Of a stretch of 5,867 nucleotides of DNA, positions 1-5,657 are shown one piece after another. How positions within the stretch are numbered: position 1 is the stretch's first letter; each line of letters starts with the position of its first letter. The notes under the pieces were generated by a model, which ran no database searches, was not told the origin of the DNA, and was given only the letters and a program-made list of their open reading frames with translations. The stretch is from JBBDNC01 sp040877875 (GTDB lineage Bacteria; Bacteroidota; Rhodothermia; Balneolales; Balneolaceae). Where the stretch lies: positions 1-5,867 of the forward strand of contig JBBDNC010000049.1 in assembly GCA_040877875.1 (NCBI GenBank), given 5' to 3'. Position numbers and translations under genes: made by a program.

Positions 1-70
1 TATCGCCCTTCAATAGCTTGACTGCATTCATGCATTTACTTTACACAAAAAAATAAAGAGGTAATACAAT

Positions 71-151
71 ATGAAAAGTGACGAATTGCGAGCCCTTCAG
101 GCACCTCTTGATATGCATTCAAATCCAGGAAAACGGTACTTCAAATGTTAG
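71..151 (+). pseudogene. Probable N-terminal remnant of an OsmC-family protein (26 codons)
   Basis: A 26-residue frame starts at an ATG preceded by a good ribosome binding site, AAAGAGGT at 55-62, eight bases upstream. Its first residues read MKSDELRALQAPL. The pattern ELRALQAPL closely resembles the N-terminus of OsmC-like peroxiredoxin/thiol-peroxidase-fold proteins, which normally continue with a lysine- and arginine-rich stretch and run to about 130-180 residues. Here the similarity stops after about residue 13 and the frame ends in TAG at 149-151. I could not find the rest of an OsmC domain, including its two conserved cysteines, in either other forward frame before the next gene. I infer that a deletion or rearrangement removed the body of the gene but left its start and ribosome binding site. 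The alternative is a genuine short peptide. The family match comes from memory of the motif and rests on few residues. Confidence 0.42.
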
Positions 152-156
152 AAAAA

Positions 157-188
157 TTTGTACCAACCAAATATTTAACATAATGTGG
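157..188 (+). promoter_or_regulatory. Weak candidate promoter for the DUF1080 gene
   Basis: TTTG at 157-160 is followed, after 20 bases, by TAATGTGG at 181-188. This fits the Bacteroidota-type layout (TTTG, about 19-21 bases, TAnnTTTG) at four of six specified -7 positions. CATAAT at 179-184 also resembles a sigma70 -10 box. Transcription would begin near 195, giving a leader of about 50 bases. The match is weak and could be chance in AT-rich DNA. Confidence 0.2.
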
Positions 189-248
189 TTGCATTAAACC
201 CTCTGACAAACGGATACCTGCAAATTTACACCTCTAATTCCAATAACA

Positions 249-1007
249 ATGAATTCAATCCTTCGATTCTCCGGCATACTCTCTACCCTCCTGTTATTTG
301 TTATTTTCACAGGAAATCATATAAACGACGAACCCCCGGTTCCGACGCTCCAAAACCATCCCCAACCCAATCCCCTGGTGGCAACCGGTCAGCCGGGAGA
401 AAGTGACTTCACACCGTTATTCAACGGTAAAAATTTTGACGGGTGGTACTCATTTATTCCTGAATTCGGAAGAAATAACGACCCCGACCAGGTATTCAAT
501 GTCAAAGACGAAATGATCTACATAACCGGCCGGCATTTCGGCTATATCGCGACCGAAAAAATCTACCGTAACTTCCATCTGAAACTGGAGTTTAAATGGG
601 GAGAAGAAAAGTGGCCTCCTCGCCTTGAGGAAAAACGGGACAGCGGCATCTGCTATCATTTTCCTGATGAAGCGGCCGACGAGGTCTGGCCGGTAAGTGT
701 GGAATGTCAGATCCAGGAAGGAGATACCGGTGATTTCTGGCTGATTGGCCATACCACCATTGAAGTTGACGGAGAGGCCAACGAGCCGCAGGACTTTGCC
801 CGAATTGTTAAAAAACATGATATGGACAAACCTCACGGTTCCTGGAATACCATCGAAGTAATTTCGTACGAAGGTTCCAATACACACATTGTAAACGGAG
901 TGGTTGTCAACCACGGGGAAAACGCAAGTGTGCAAACCGGCCGGATCCTTCTGCAATCCGAAGGAGCTGAAATCTATTTCAGGAATGTAAAGCTCAAAGA
1001 ATTATAA
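249..1007 (+). CDS. Exported DUF1080 / 3-keto-disaccharide hydrolase domain protein
   Basis: The 252-residue product begins with a Sec-type signal or anchor (hydrophobic residues about 10-21, no lipobox cysteine) and a proline- and asparagine-rich linker to about residue 50. One DUF1080 domain then fills residues 54-252. Its hallmarks are LFNGKNFDGW (57-66), DSGICYH (131-137), VECQIQEGDTGDFW (151-164), WNTIEV (199-204), IVNGVVVNH (214-222) and a closing GRILLQSEGAEIYFRNVKLK stretch (231-250). The fold is a concanavalin-like beta sandwich, and characterised relatives hydrolyse 3-keto-glycosides; most members lack biochemical data. Length is normal for a single-domain member. The start has no Shine-Dalgarno site but places the signal sequence correctly. 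The cytochrome c gene follows on the same strand after 101 bases, which suggests a role in periplasmic sugar oxidation and cleavage. The family is very likely; the substrate is unknown. Confidence 0.9.
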   Translation: MNSILRFSGILSTLLLFVIFTGNHINDEPPVPTLQNHPQPNPLVATGQPGESDFTPLFNGKNFDGWYSFIPEFGRNNDPDQVFNVKDEMIYITGRHFGYIATEKIYRNFHLKLEFKWGEEKWPPRLEEKRDSGICYHFPDEAADEVWPVSVECQIQEGDTGDFWLIGHTTIEVDGEANEPQDFARIVKKHDMDKPHGSWNTIEVISYEGSNTHIVNGVVVNHGENASVQTGRILLQSEGAEIYFRNVKLKEL

Positions 1008-1047
1008 TAAACCGGGTATTTTAATTTTTTCATGAATATATATATTA

Positions 1048-1076
1048 TTGAATTTTAAGTCATTTTGAGTTATAAT
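1048..1076 (+). promoter_or_regulatory. Candidate sigma70-like promoter of the cytochrome c gene
   Basis: TTGAAT (1048-1053) and TATAAT (1071-1076) are separated by exactly 17 bases. The -10 box is a perfect consensus and the -35 matches TTGACA at four positions. Transcription would start near 1083 and leave a leader of about 26 bases. An overlapping TCATTTTG at 1060-1067 resembles the Bacteroidota -7 box, but no TTTG lies at the right distance. If used, the cytochrome gene can be transcribed separately from the DUF1080 gene. Confidence 0.42.
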
Positions 1077-1108
1077 CGAACGCTCAACTAACCTAAATTT
1101 TATATTCT

Positions 1109-2083
1109 ATGAAAAAGGTACTTCGTTATATTCTATTCCTGTTGGGGATCCTGTTGCTGTTGGCTGCGAGTGGACTGGCTTACATAAAGATCATGCTTCC
1201 GGATGTAGGCCCTCCGCCTGACATCACGGTCGAGATGACCGATGAGAACATCGAACGGGGAAAATACCTCGCCAATCATGTCATGCTGTGTATGGATTGC
1301 CACGCTATGCGTGACTGGTCTCTGTATGCCGGCCCGCCCATGCCCGGAACCGAGGGTGCAGGGGGAGAAGTCTTTGACCAGTCGATGAATTTTCCCGGCC
1401 GGTTTATTTCCAGAAACCTGACCCCGGCAATGCTCGGTGAGTGGACAGATGGCGAAATCTTCCGGGCCATCACCACCGGGGTCTCACGAGATGGCTCCGC
1501 CCTCTTTCCGGTGATGCCTTATACCTACTACGGACAACTTGATGAAGAGGATATAAAATCCGTCATCGCCTATCTTCGTACCCTTGAACCGATTGAGAAT
1601 GAGTTGGAGGTATCCAAACCCGATTTCCCCTTTAATTTTATTATTAACACCATCCCCAGGGAAGCGGATCTCAAGCCCAGGCTCTCAAGCGAAAATACAC
1701 TTGAATACGGTAAGTACCTGACAACTGCAGCAGCCTGTTCCGAATGTCATACCAAACAGGTGCAGGGCCAGGTTGTCGGAGAACCCTTCGCCGGCGGTTT
1801 TGAGTTTACATTCCCAAACGGTGATGTGGTCCGATCGGCAAATATCACCCCCCATGAAACCGGCATTGGAAATATGACAAAGGAGCAGTTCGTCCAACGA
1901 TTCAAAACGTTCGCGGATTCATCTTACGTCTCCGACAAGGTCGAACCGAGACAGTTTCAAACGGTGATGCCGTGGCTGATGTATGCCGATATGAAATCCG
2001 AAGACCTGGAAGCGATCTACGAATATCTGAGAACCGTTGACCCGGTTGGCAATACTGTGGTTCGGTTCACCGCGGCTGAATAA
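1109..2083 (+). CDS. Membrane-anchored diheme cytochrome c
   Basis: The 324-residue protein starts with a short basic stretch and one hydrophobic helix (about residues 8-28), probably an uncleaved inner-membrane anchor with the rest in the periplasm. Two c-type heme sites are visible, CMDCH at 61-65 and CSECH at 210-214. Each begins a mono-heme domain with a shared layout: GKYL just before the heme site, a (N)LTP or NITP motif, a probable distal methionine ligand in an MP pair (M136 in PVMPY, M287 in TVMPW), then an acidic DL/DI helix ending in YLRT (155-158 and 306-309). This internal duplication matches the diheme cytochromes that carry electrons for periplasmic dehydrogenases of alcohols, sugars and other organics. 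No catalytic domain is present, so it should be an electron carrier. A strong terminator directly follows. No Shine-Dalgarno site is visible; the start is set by the signal anchor. The partner dehydrogenase is not in the window. Confidence 0.92.
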   Translation: MKKVLRYILFLLGILLLLAASGLAYIKIMLPDVGPPPDITVEMTDENIERGKYLANHVMLCMDCHAMRDWSLYAGPPMPGTEGAGGEVFDQSMNFPGRFISRNLTPAMLGEWTDGEIFRAITTGVSRDGSALFPVMPYTYYGQLDEEDIKSVIAYLRTLEPIENELEVSKPDFPFNFIINTIPREADLKPRLSSENTLEYGKYLTTAAACSECHTKQVQGQVVGEPFAGGFEFTFPNGDVVRSANITPHETGIGNMTKEQFVQRFKTFADSSYVSDKVEPRQFQTVMPWLMYADMKSEDLEAIYEYLRTVDPVGNTVVRFTAAE

Positions 2084-2088
2084 AACTC

Positions 2089-2121
2089 TAAAAGGACTCC
2101 GGATTGAGCGGAGTCCTTTTA
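2089..2121. terminator. Strong bidirectional intrinsic terminator
   Basis: A perfect 13-bp stem (2089-2101 with 2109-2121, core AGGACTCCG / CGGAGTCCT) closes a seven-base loop. The stem ends in A and T runs on both sides, so each strand reads a hairpin followed by U-rich sequence. It lies six bases after the cytochrome c stop. On the other strand it lies about 95 bases beyond the beta-helix lipoprotein stop, so it can end transcription from both converging genes. Confidence 0.88.
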
Positions 2122-2186
2122 TAAATTTTTGGTTCAAAACATACTTTCGAATATCCTCAACCACCAGCCAATAGGATATGGCGGGT

Positions 2187-2215
2187 ATTCAAATCATGTT
2201 TAACTGATTTTGAAT
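2187..2215 (-). repeat. Imperfect AT-rich inverted repeat at the end of the beta-helix gene
   Basis: ATTCAAATCA (2187-2196) is complementary to TGATTTTGAAT (2205-2215) apart from one bulged T, with an eight-base loop. It abuts and includes the last base of the minus-strand stop codon. It has no U-tract and is AT-rich, so it may protect the 3' end of the message rather than terminate it; the strong hairpin further on is the likelier terminator. Confidence 0.25.
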
Positions 2216-3270
2216 TAACTGGCTGGAGATGGATTTCCACGGGCCATGGTGTCCTCTCCCCCGTCAATGATGGAAGCTTCGAAACCTCTTATTCGATTTC
2301 CCGTCAGTTTATTGCCATTCGTGCCCGGAAAAACATAGATCCCTACTGCACCCTCCACAGCACTGAGGCCATTACCACTCAGATCATTTTGTGAACCAGC
2401 TACCAGAATTCCATATGCCTGAAACTCAAAGGAAGATTCACTGATGATTTCGGAATTCGTGCGATTTCCTTTCACTGAGTTTCCATCCCCTGCAATGTAG
2501 ACACTGAACTCATTATCAATGAGCTTGTTATTAGTCACCCTGGAGTTATCACTGGCAAATAACATAATGGCGGTTGACCCAAAGTTGCTTTCGCCATCCC
2601 ACCAGTGACCTTCCAATGTATTATTCTGAATATCAGCTATTGCCCCCTGATCAACTTGTATACCGTTTTCTGCCCAGCCACCGGTCTTGGCGCCGGAACC
2701 TATAATAGAGTTCCCCTGAATCCGGGCTTTTGTATCTTCACCGCGAATCAGGATTCCTGCGCGATGAGTACCCGTTAGTTCATTCCGGGAGATCGTGCCG
2801 GTTGCCCCGTTGTCGAATTTTATCGGGACAAACTGGCCGGTTACATCCGTCCGGATGGTGGAATTCGTCACGGTAACATCCGCACCGTCATTCCGAATCC
2901 CCGTGCCACTATCATTCAAACCGGATTCCTGAATTACCGTTAAATTACGGACAAATGCATTTGAAGGAGCCTGATCATCAAAATAGACAGCGATATCACA
3001 ATTATGATCTGCAAAGTCGATACTGCCACCCCTGATAGACTGATTTACATAAAGAGCTGTCAGGCCGGTATCCCCTGCATCCTCACAGGCTCCGGTCTCT
3101 GAAGTTGCCAAAACACCTTGTCCATTCCCCTGTCCTTTACCTTCAGCCAGTACAGGTTCATCGCTACTTCCACTAAATCCACTCAACTCAGCATCTGTTA
3201 CAGAGTCACACCCTGATGTTAAAAGTCCCAAGACAGCAATCAATCCGATTGTATAGGTTAATTTCCTCAT
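2215..3270 (-). CDS. Right-handed parallel beta-helix lipoprotein
   Basis: The product (351 residues from this start) has a lipoprotein signal, MRKLTYTIGLIAVLGLLTSGC, with lipobox LTSGC and lipidated Cys at residue 21. A glycine/glutamine-rich linker follows (GKGQGNGQG). From about residue 105 to the end there is a ladder of short repeats of the form x-x-x-N-x-(I/L)-x-G: VTNSTI, ISRNELTG, IQGNSIIG, IQNNTLEG, VTNNKLID, VKGNRTN, LSGNGLSA, LTGNRIRG. This is the PbH1 / NosD-like right-handed beta-helix pattern with an asparagine ladder. Two cysteines (62 and 91) before the helix may form a disulfide. Such helices occur in polysaccharide lyases, surface carbohydrate-binding proteins and adhesins. 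I see no clear lyase active site, so no enzyme function is assigned. A six-base-earlier ATG (3276) is possible, but the purine-rich site at 3278-3284 is correctly spaced only for 3270. It probably faces the outer membrane as a single-gene unit. Confidence 0.88.
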   Translation of the reverse strand: MRKLTYTIGLIAVLGLLTSGCDSVTDAELSGFSGSSDEPVLAEGKGQGNGQGVLATSETGACEDAGDTGLTALYVNQSIRGGSIDFADHNCDIAVYFDDQAPSNAFVRNLTVIQESGLNDSGTGIRNDGADVTVTNSTIRTDVTGQFVPIKFDNGATGTISRNELTGTHRAGILIRGEDTKARIQGNSIIGSGAKTGGWAENGIQVDQGAIADIQNNTLEGHWWDGESNFGSTAIMLFASDNSRVTNNKLIDNEFSVYIAGDGNSVKGNRTNSEIISESSFEFQAYGILVAGSQNDLSGNGLSAVEGAVGIYVFPGTNGNKLTGNRIRGFEASIIDGGEDTMARGNPSPAS

Positions 3271-3277
3271 AGTCATA

Positions 3278-3284
3278 CCCTCTT
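3278..3284 (-). promoter_or_regulatory. Ribosome binding site that selects start 3270
   Basis: On the minus strand AAGAGGG lies seven bases before the ATG at 3270 and only one base before the ATG at 3276. The spacing therefore favours the second ATG, giving a protein that begins MRKL, a normal lipoprotein n-region. Confidence 0.6.
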
Positions 3285-3292
3285 CTTTTCTC

Positions 3293-3306
3293 TTTTAATA
3301 TTAAAA
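3293..3306. repeat. Perfect 14-bp AT palindrome upstream of the beta-helix gene
   Basis: TTTTAATATTAAAA is fully self-complementary and ends 23 bases before the preferred start codon of the beta-helix gene. It could be an operator or part of a minus-strand -10 region (TAATAT matches TATAAT at four positions). In DNA this AT-rich a palindrome of this kind may also be chance. Confidence 0.25.
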
Positions 3307-3499
3307 AACAGGTTTTTCTCTATTTTCAGGTCGCAATTTAATTCAAACCGACCCTTAACAGTATGATTAATTTTCACCAAAAAATCAATTGGTCTGGGTT
3401 TGAGGCTTGTAAATCATATCTTTTTCGAACTGCTTTTTTGATCAAATTCTCTCCCATTTATATCCTGCCATAACTCTTAAACCGGGCAAGATGCATGTT

Positions 3500-3529
3500 T
3501 TCGGATAAATCGGGTTTCTTTATTATAAT
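3500..3529 (+). promoter_or_regulatory. Weak candidate promoter for the phosphotriesterase homologue
   Basis: A perfect TATAAT at 3524-3529 lies 18 bases after TTCGGA (3500-3505), which matches TTGACA at only three positions. Transcription would start near 3536, giving a leader of roughly 110 or 160 bases depending on which ATG is used. The -10 box is good; the rest is weak. Confidence 0.25.
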
Positions 3530-3646
3530 ACCTGCGGAAGGTTTTGAAATACCAGGATTAGGACAAGATTAGGTCAATAGGATTTTGAAATCTAGATGCG
3601 AATGAAGTGATTCCAACGAAGTGTTTTATAGCGATATCTTGCCGCT

Positions 3647-4810
3647 ATGGAAATAACCTGCTTGAAAATAAAAAAACAAAAAACGAATCTGTCTGACATG
3701 AACGATCTATCGCCCTGCTCCCTGTGGCACATTCAATCTTCCCTGTTGATTTTCTGTCTGCTTCTCGCCGGACTGAGCGCCTGCCAGAATGATCGCAATC
3801 AAAATGAAACCGAGGCCGATGCTGAAGATCATCAAATCATGACGGTTGCCGGGCCGATCTCCTCTTCGGAGATGGGAACTACCCTGATTCACGAACACGT
3901 GCTGGTAGACTGGATCGGGGCAGACAGTACCGGGAGCCACCGCTGGAACCGTGACGAAGTGGTTGAACGTGTTTTGCCCTTCATGCAGGAAGCCGCCGAT
4001 CAGGGTGTCCAAACAATGCTGGAATGCACACCGGCCTACCTGGGACGCGACCCGGTGATCCTGCAAGAACTTTCGCGTCGGACGGGGGTCCAAATCCTGA
4101 CCAACACCGGGTATTACGGAGCCGTGGATAATAATTTTATGCCCGCTCATGCGTGGGAGGAAAGTGCCGAGGAGCTTGCCGCCCGCTGGATCGATGAATT
4201 TGAAAACGGCATCGGTGACCGTGGTATCCGGCCCGGTTTTATGAAGATTTCAGTACGGGGAGAAGGGCCGTTATCCGAGCTGCATCAAAAAATTGTCCGG
4301 GCGGCAGCACTCGCACACCTGGAAACGGGTCTGACGATCGTGTCGCATACCACGGGCGATGAACCGGCCCTGGCTCAACTGGAGATATTGGCAGAAGCCG
4401 GCGTCTCCCCCGCTGCCTGGGTCTGGACACATTCACAGGCGGGAAGTCTTGAAACCCAAATCCAAATCGGCAATCAGGGAGCCTGGATTTCGATCGACAA
4501 TTTTAACTACGACCCGGACAGGGTGTCCGGCGAACGTGGGAATCTCGAATGGTTCGTCCAACGCCTGTCCGATCTGGATGAAGCCGGGCTGCTCGACAAA
4601 GTTCTGATCTCCCATGATGCCGGGTACTACAACCCGGACGAAGCCGGTGGCGGAGATTTTCGCGGATATACCGATATCTTTGAGCATCTCCTGCCGGCTC
4701 TGAAGGAAAACGGATTTACCGAAGATCAAATCGACCAACTGTTGATCCAAAACCCACAACAGGCCTATGGCATTCGGGTTAGAGCGATGGAGCCATCCGC
4801 GGCCAGTTGA
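3647..4810 (+). CDS. Phosphotriesterase-family metal-dependent hydrolase, predicted lipoprotein
   Basis: The 387-residue product has a lipoprotein-type N-terminus: hydrophobic segment about 31-45, then LSAC with Cys46 as the probable lipidation site, and an acidic tether to about residue 64. The remainder is one complete phosphotriesterase-like TIM barrel of the amidohydrolase superfamily. All binuclear metal ligands can be placed: H82 and H84 in IHEHV, the bridging lysine K200 in GFMKIS, H234 in VSHTTG, H262 in WTHSQ, and D324 in ISHDAG. A closing NPQQAYGI (369-376) matches the usual NP-x(n) end of the family. It should therefore be an active hydrolase; members act on organophosphates, lactones or other esters, and the substrate here is unknown. 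The start is uncertain. ATG 3698 would give a shorter protein whose n-region lacks positive charge, while 3647 includes K7, K9, K10 and K12 encoded in an A-rich stretch that could instead be leader. No Shine-Dalgarno site supports either. The gene stands alone. Confidence 0.9.
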   Translation: MEITCLKIKKQKTNLSDMNDLSPCSLWHIQSSLLIFCLLLAGLSACQNDRNQNETEADAEDHQIMTVAGPISSSEMGTTLIHEHVLVDWIGADSTGSHRWNRDEVVERVLPFMQEAADQGVQTMLECTPAYLGRDPVILQELSRRTGVQILTNTGYYGAVDNNFMPAHAWEESAEELAARWIDEFENGIGDRGIRPGFMKISVRGEGPLSELHQKIVRAAALAHLETGLTIVSHTTGDEPALAQLEILAEAGVSPAAWVWTHSQAGSLETQIQIGNQGAWISIDNFNYDPDRVSGERGNLEWFVQRLSDLDEAGLLDKVLISHDAGYYNPDEAGGGDFRGYTDIFEHLLPALKENGFTEDQIDQLLIQNPQQAYGIRVRAMEPSAAS

Positions 4811-4814
4811 TGAG

Positions 4815-4849
4815 TAACTGAAATTGTGAAACCACCCGGGGTACAGTTA
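4815..4849. other. Tight convergent gene junction with a small inverted repeat
   Basis: TAACTG (4815-4820) and CAGTTA (4844-4849) form a 6-bp inverted repeat with a 23-base loop, and the right arm includes the minus-strand stop codon. Only 36 bases separate the two stop codons, and there is no GC-rich stem with a U-run. No canonical terminator is visible for either gene. Confidence 0.3.
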
Positions 4850-5515
4850 ATCAGCAGCGAAACAATAGAAAAGCCCGTTTCCGCCGGTGCCTTGCAAATC
4901 TGACTGGCTGCATCCCCTGGAGCCGTGTGCTGAATTCCAGGATGTAGGATTATCGCCTCCGCCCTCGCGATCATGGTGCCCGACCTGTGCGCTGCCTTCG
5001 CCGCTGCTTGTCCAATTACTGCATGTCTTGTCGTTATCGCCCGAAAAGGCAGTCCCGTCAAGTTGCGAACCCGTCAGAATATCATGCATATTCGGGTCAT
5101 CCCCCCGGCCGTTGACGATCTCTCCTTTTTCATTCAGGGAGGTCTCCTTACCAAGATTGTTATCCTCACTATGCAGGTCTTCTACATCCTCAGCGACAAG
5201 AACTCCATTTGCATTGTACCAGGGGCCCTGGCCAATACGGTCCCGCGCATTCACGGCTGGGTCAGAGCCGGTACCACTGGTACTGAGGTAGGCACGCCAC
5301 GTACGATCACCGGCCCCTTCGGCTTCGGCAAGTACCTGGCAGTGCCGATCCGCACCCTCCAGGCCGCCCAGATCCGCCCCGTTACCCGGGCCGGCGCTTG
5401 TTATGAAAAAACTCATGCCGGTGTCGGCCGATTCATCCTCTGACGACCTGCATTGCATGATCACCATCAAGAGAATAACGGATACAGATACAGTTAACAT
5501 TTTATTCAGTTTCAT
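4847..5515 (-). CDS. Small lipoprotein with a C-type-lectin-like (DUF1554/endostatin-type) domain
   Basis: The 222-residue protein starts MKLNK, followed by a hydrophobic stretch (7-20), IMQC with Cys22, and an acidic SSEDESAD tail. This is a lipoprotein layout, although Gln just before the Cys departs from the usual lipobox. Residues 35-220 form one domain with FFITSAGPGNGADLGGL near its start, RTWRAYLST (71-79), GPWYNANG (97-104), INGRGD-like VNGRGDDPN (134-142), HDILTGSQ (144-151), CSNWTSSGEG (165-174), VGHHD (178-182), WNSAH (193-197) and GLFYCF (214-219). Four cysteines (59, 165, 202, 218) fit the two nested disulfides of C-type lectin-like folds (59-218 and 165-202 by analogy). Similar domains occur in Leptospira and in many environmental bacteria and are usually annotated as lectin-like or hypothetical. 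I infer binding rather than catalysis; the ligand is unknown. The start is well supported by AAGGAGG at 5526-5532. Confidence 0.82.
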   Translation of the reverse strand: MKLNKMLTVSVSVILLMVIMQCRSSEDESADTGMSFFITSAGPGNGADLGGLEGADRHCQVLAEAEGAGDRTWRAYLSTSGTGSDPAVNARDRIGQGPWYNANGVLVAEDVEDLHSEDNNLGKETSLNEKGEIVNGRGDDPNMHDILTGSQLDGTAFSGDNDKTCSNWTSSGEGSAQVGHHDREGGGDNPTSWNSAHGSRGCSQSDLQGTGGNGLFYCFAAD

Positions 5516-5525
5516 GTCTTGTATT

Positions 5526-5532
5526 CCTCCTT
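5526..5532 (-). promoter_or_regulatory. Near-perfect Shine-Dalgarno site of the lectin-like lipoprotein
   Basis: Minus-strand AAGGAGG lies ten bases before the ATG at 5515. It shows that Shine-Dalgarno-led initiation is used for at least some genes here, in contrast to the three full plus-strand genes, and it fixes the start of this one. Confidence 0.8.
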
Positions 5533-5657
5533 ATTTTCCTATTGAAAAGGGTTCTTAACAGGATCCTGCAAATGATTGAAGCAGGAGATAAAGAAACCCA
5601 AGTTTGATTCCCCATTGAGGCTATTTACGCACCTGATAACCAGCTTCAGGTATCCTG

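Larger units (their letters stand above)
3271..3646. other. AT-rich divergent intergenic region
   Basis: About 375 bases separate the beta-helix lipoprotein (-) from the phosphotriesterase homologue (+), and I find no gene in them. The region should carry promoters for both. For the plus strand, TATAAT at 3524-3529 is a perfect -10 box with only a poor -35 (TTCGGA, 3500-3505). TTGATC (3438-3443), 17 bases, TATCCT (3461-3466) is a weaker alternative. For the minus strand no convincing promoter is visible; a 14-bp palindrome at 3293-3306 sits just upstream of the ribosome binding site. A short direct repeat GAAGTG (3604-3609 and 3618-3623) is probably chance. Confidence 0.5.

Noticed and set aside
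185..406. 73-residue plus-strand reading frame overlapping the start of the DUF1080 gene
   Set aside because: It overlaps the DUF1080 gene in another frame, has no ribosome binding site or recognisable domain, and ends inside that gene.
450..956. 168-residue minus-strand frame within the DUF1080 gene
   Set aside because: It lies fully antisense to a gene with clear family motifs and shows no domain of its own.
2151..2179. 7-bp inverted repeat ATATCCT / AGGATAT with a 15-base loop between the convergent genes
   Set aside because: The stem is short and AT-rich with a large loop and no U-run; the nearby 13-bp hairpin explains termination.
3707..4150. 147-residue minus-strand frame inside the phosphotriesterase homologue
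   Set aside because: It is antisense to a clear metal-hydrolase domain; the open frame is explained by the GC-rich codon pattern of the real gene.
4887..5443. Two long plus-strand frames (134 and 156 residues) opposite the lectin-like lipoprotein
   Set aside because: The minus-strand frame has a lipoprotein signal, a strong ribosome binding site and conserved motifs; the plus-strand frames have none of these.
5559..5568. 10-bp palindrome CAGGATCCTG upstream of the lectin-like gene
   Set aside because: It is short, isolated and not clearly tied to a promoter, so chance is the simplest explanation.
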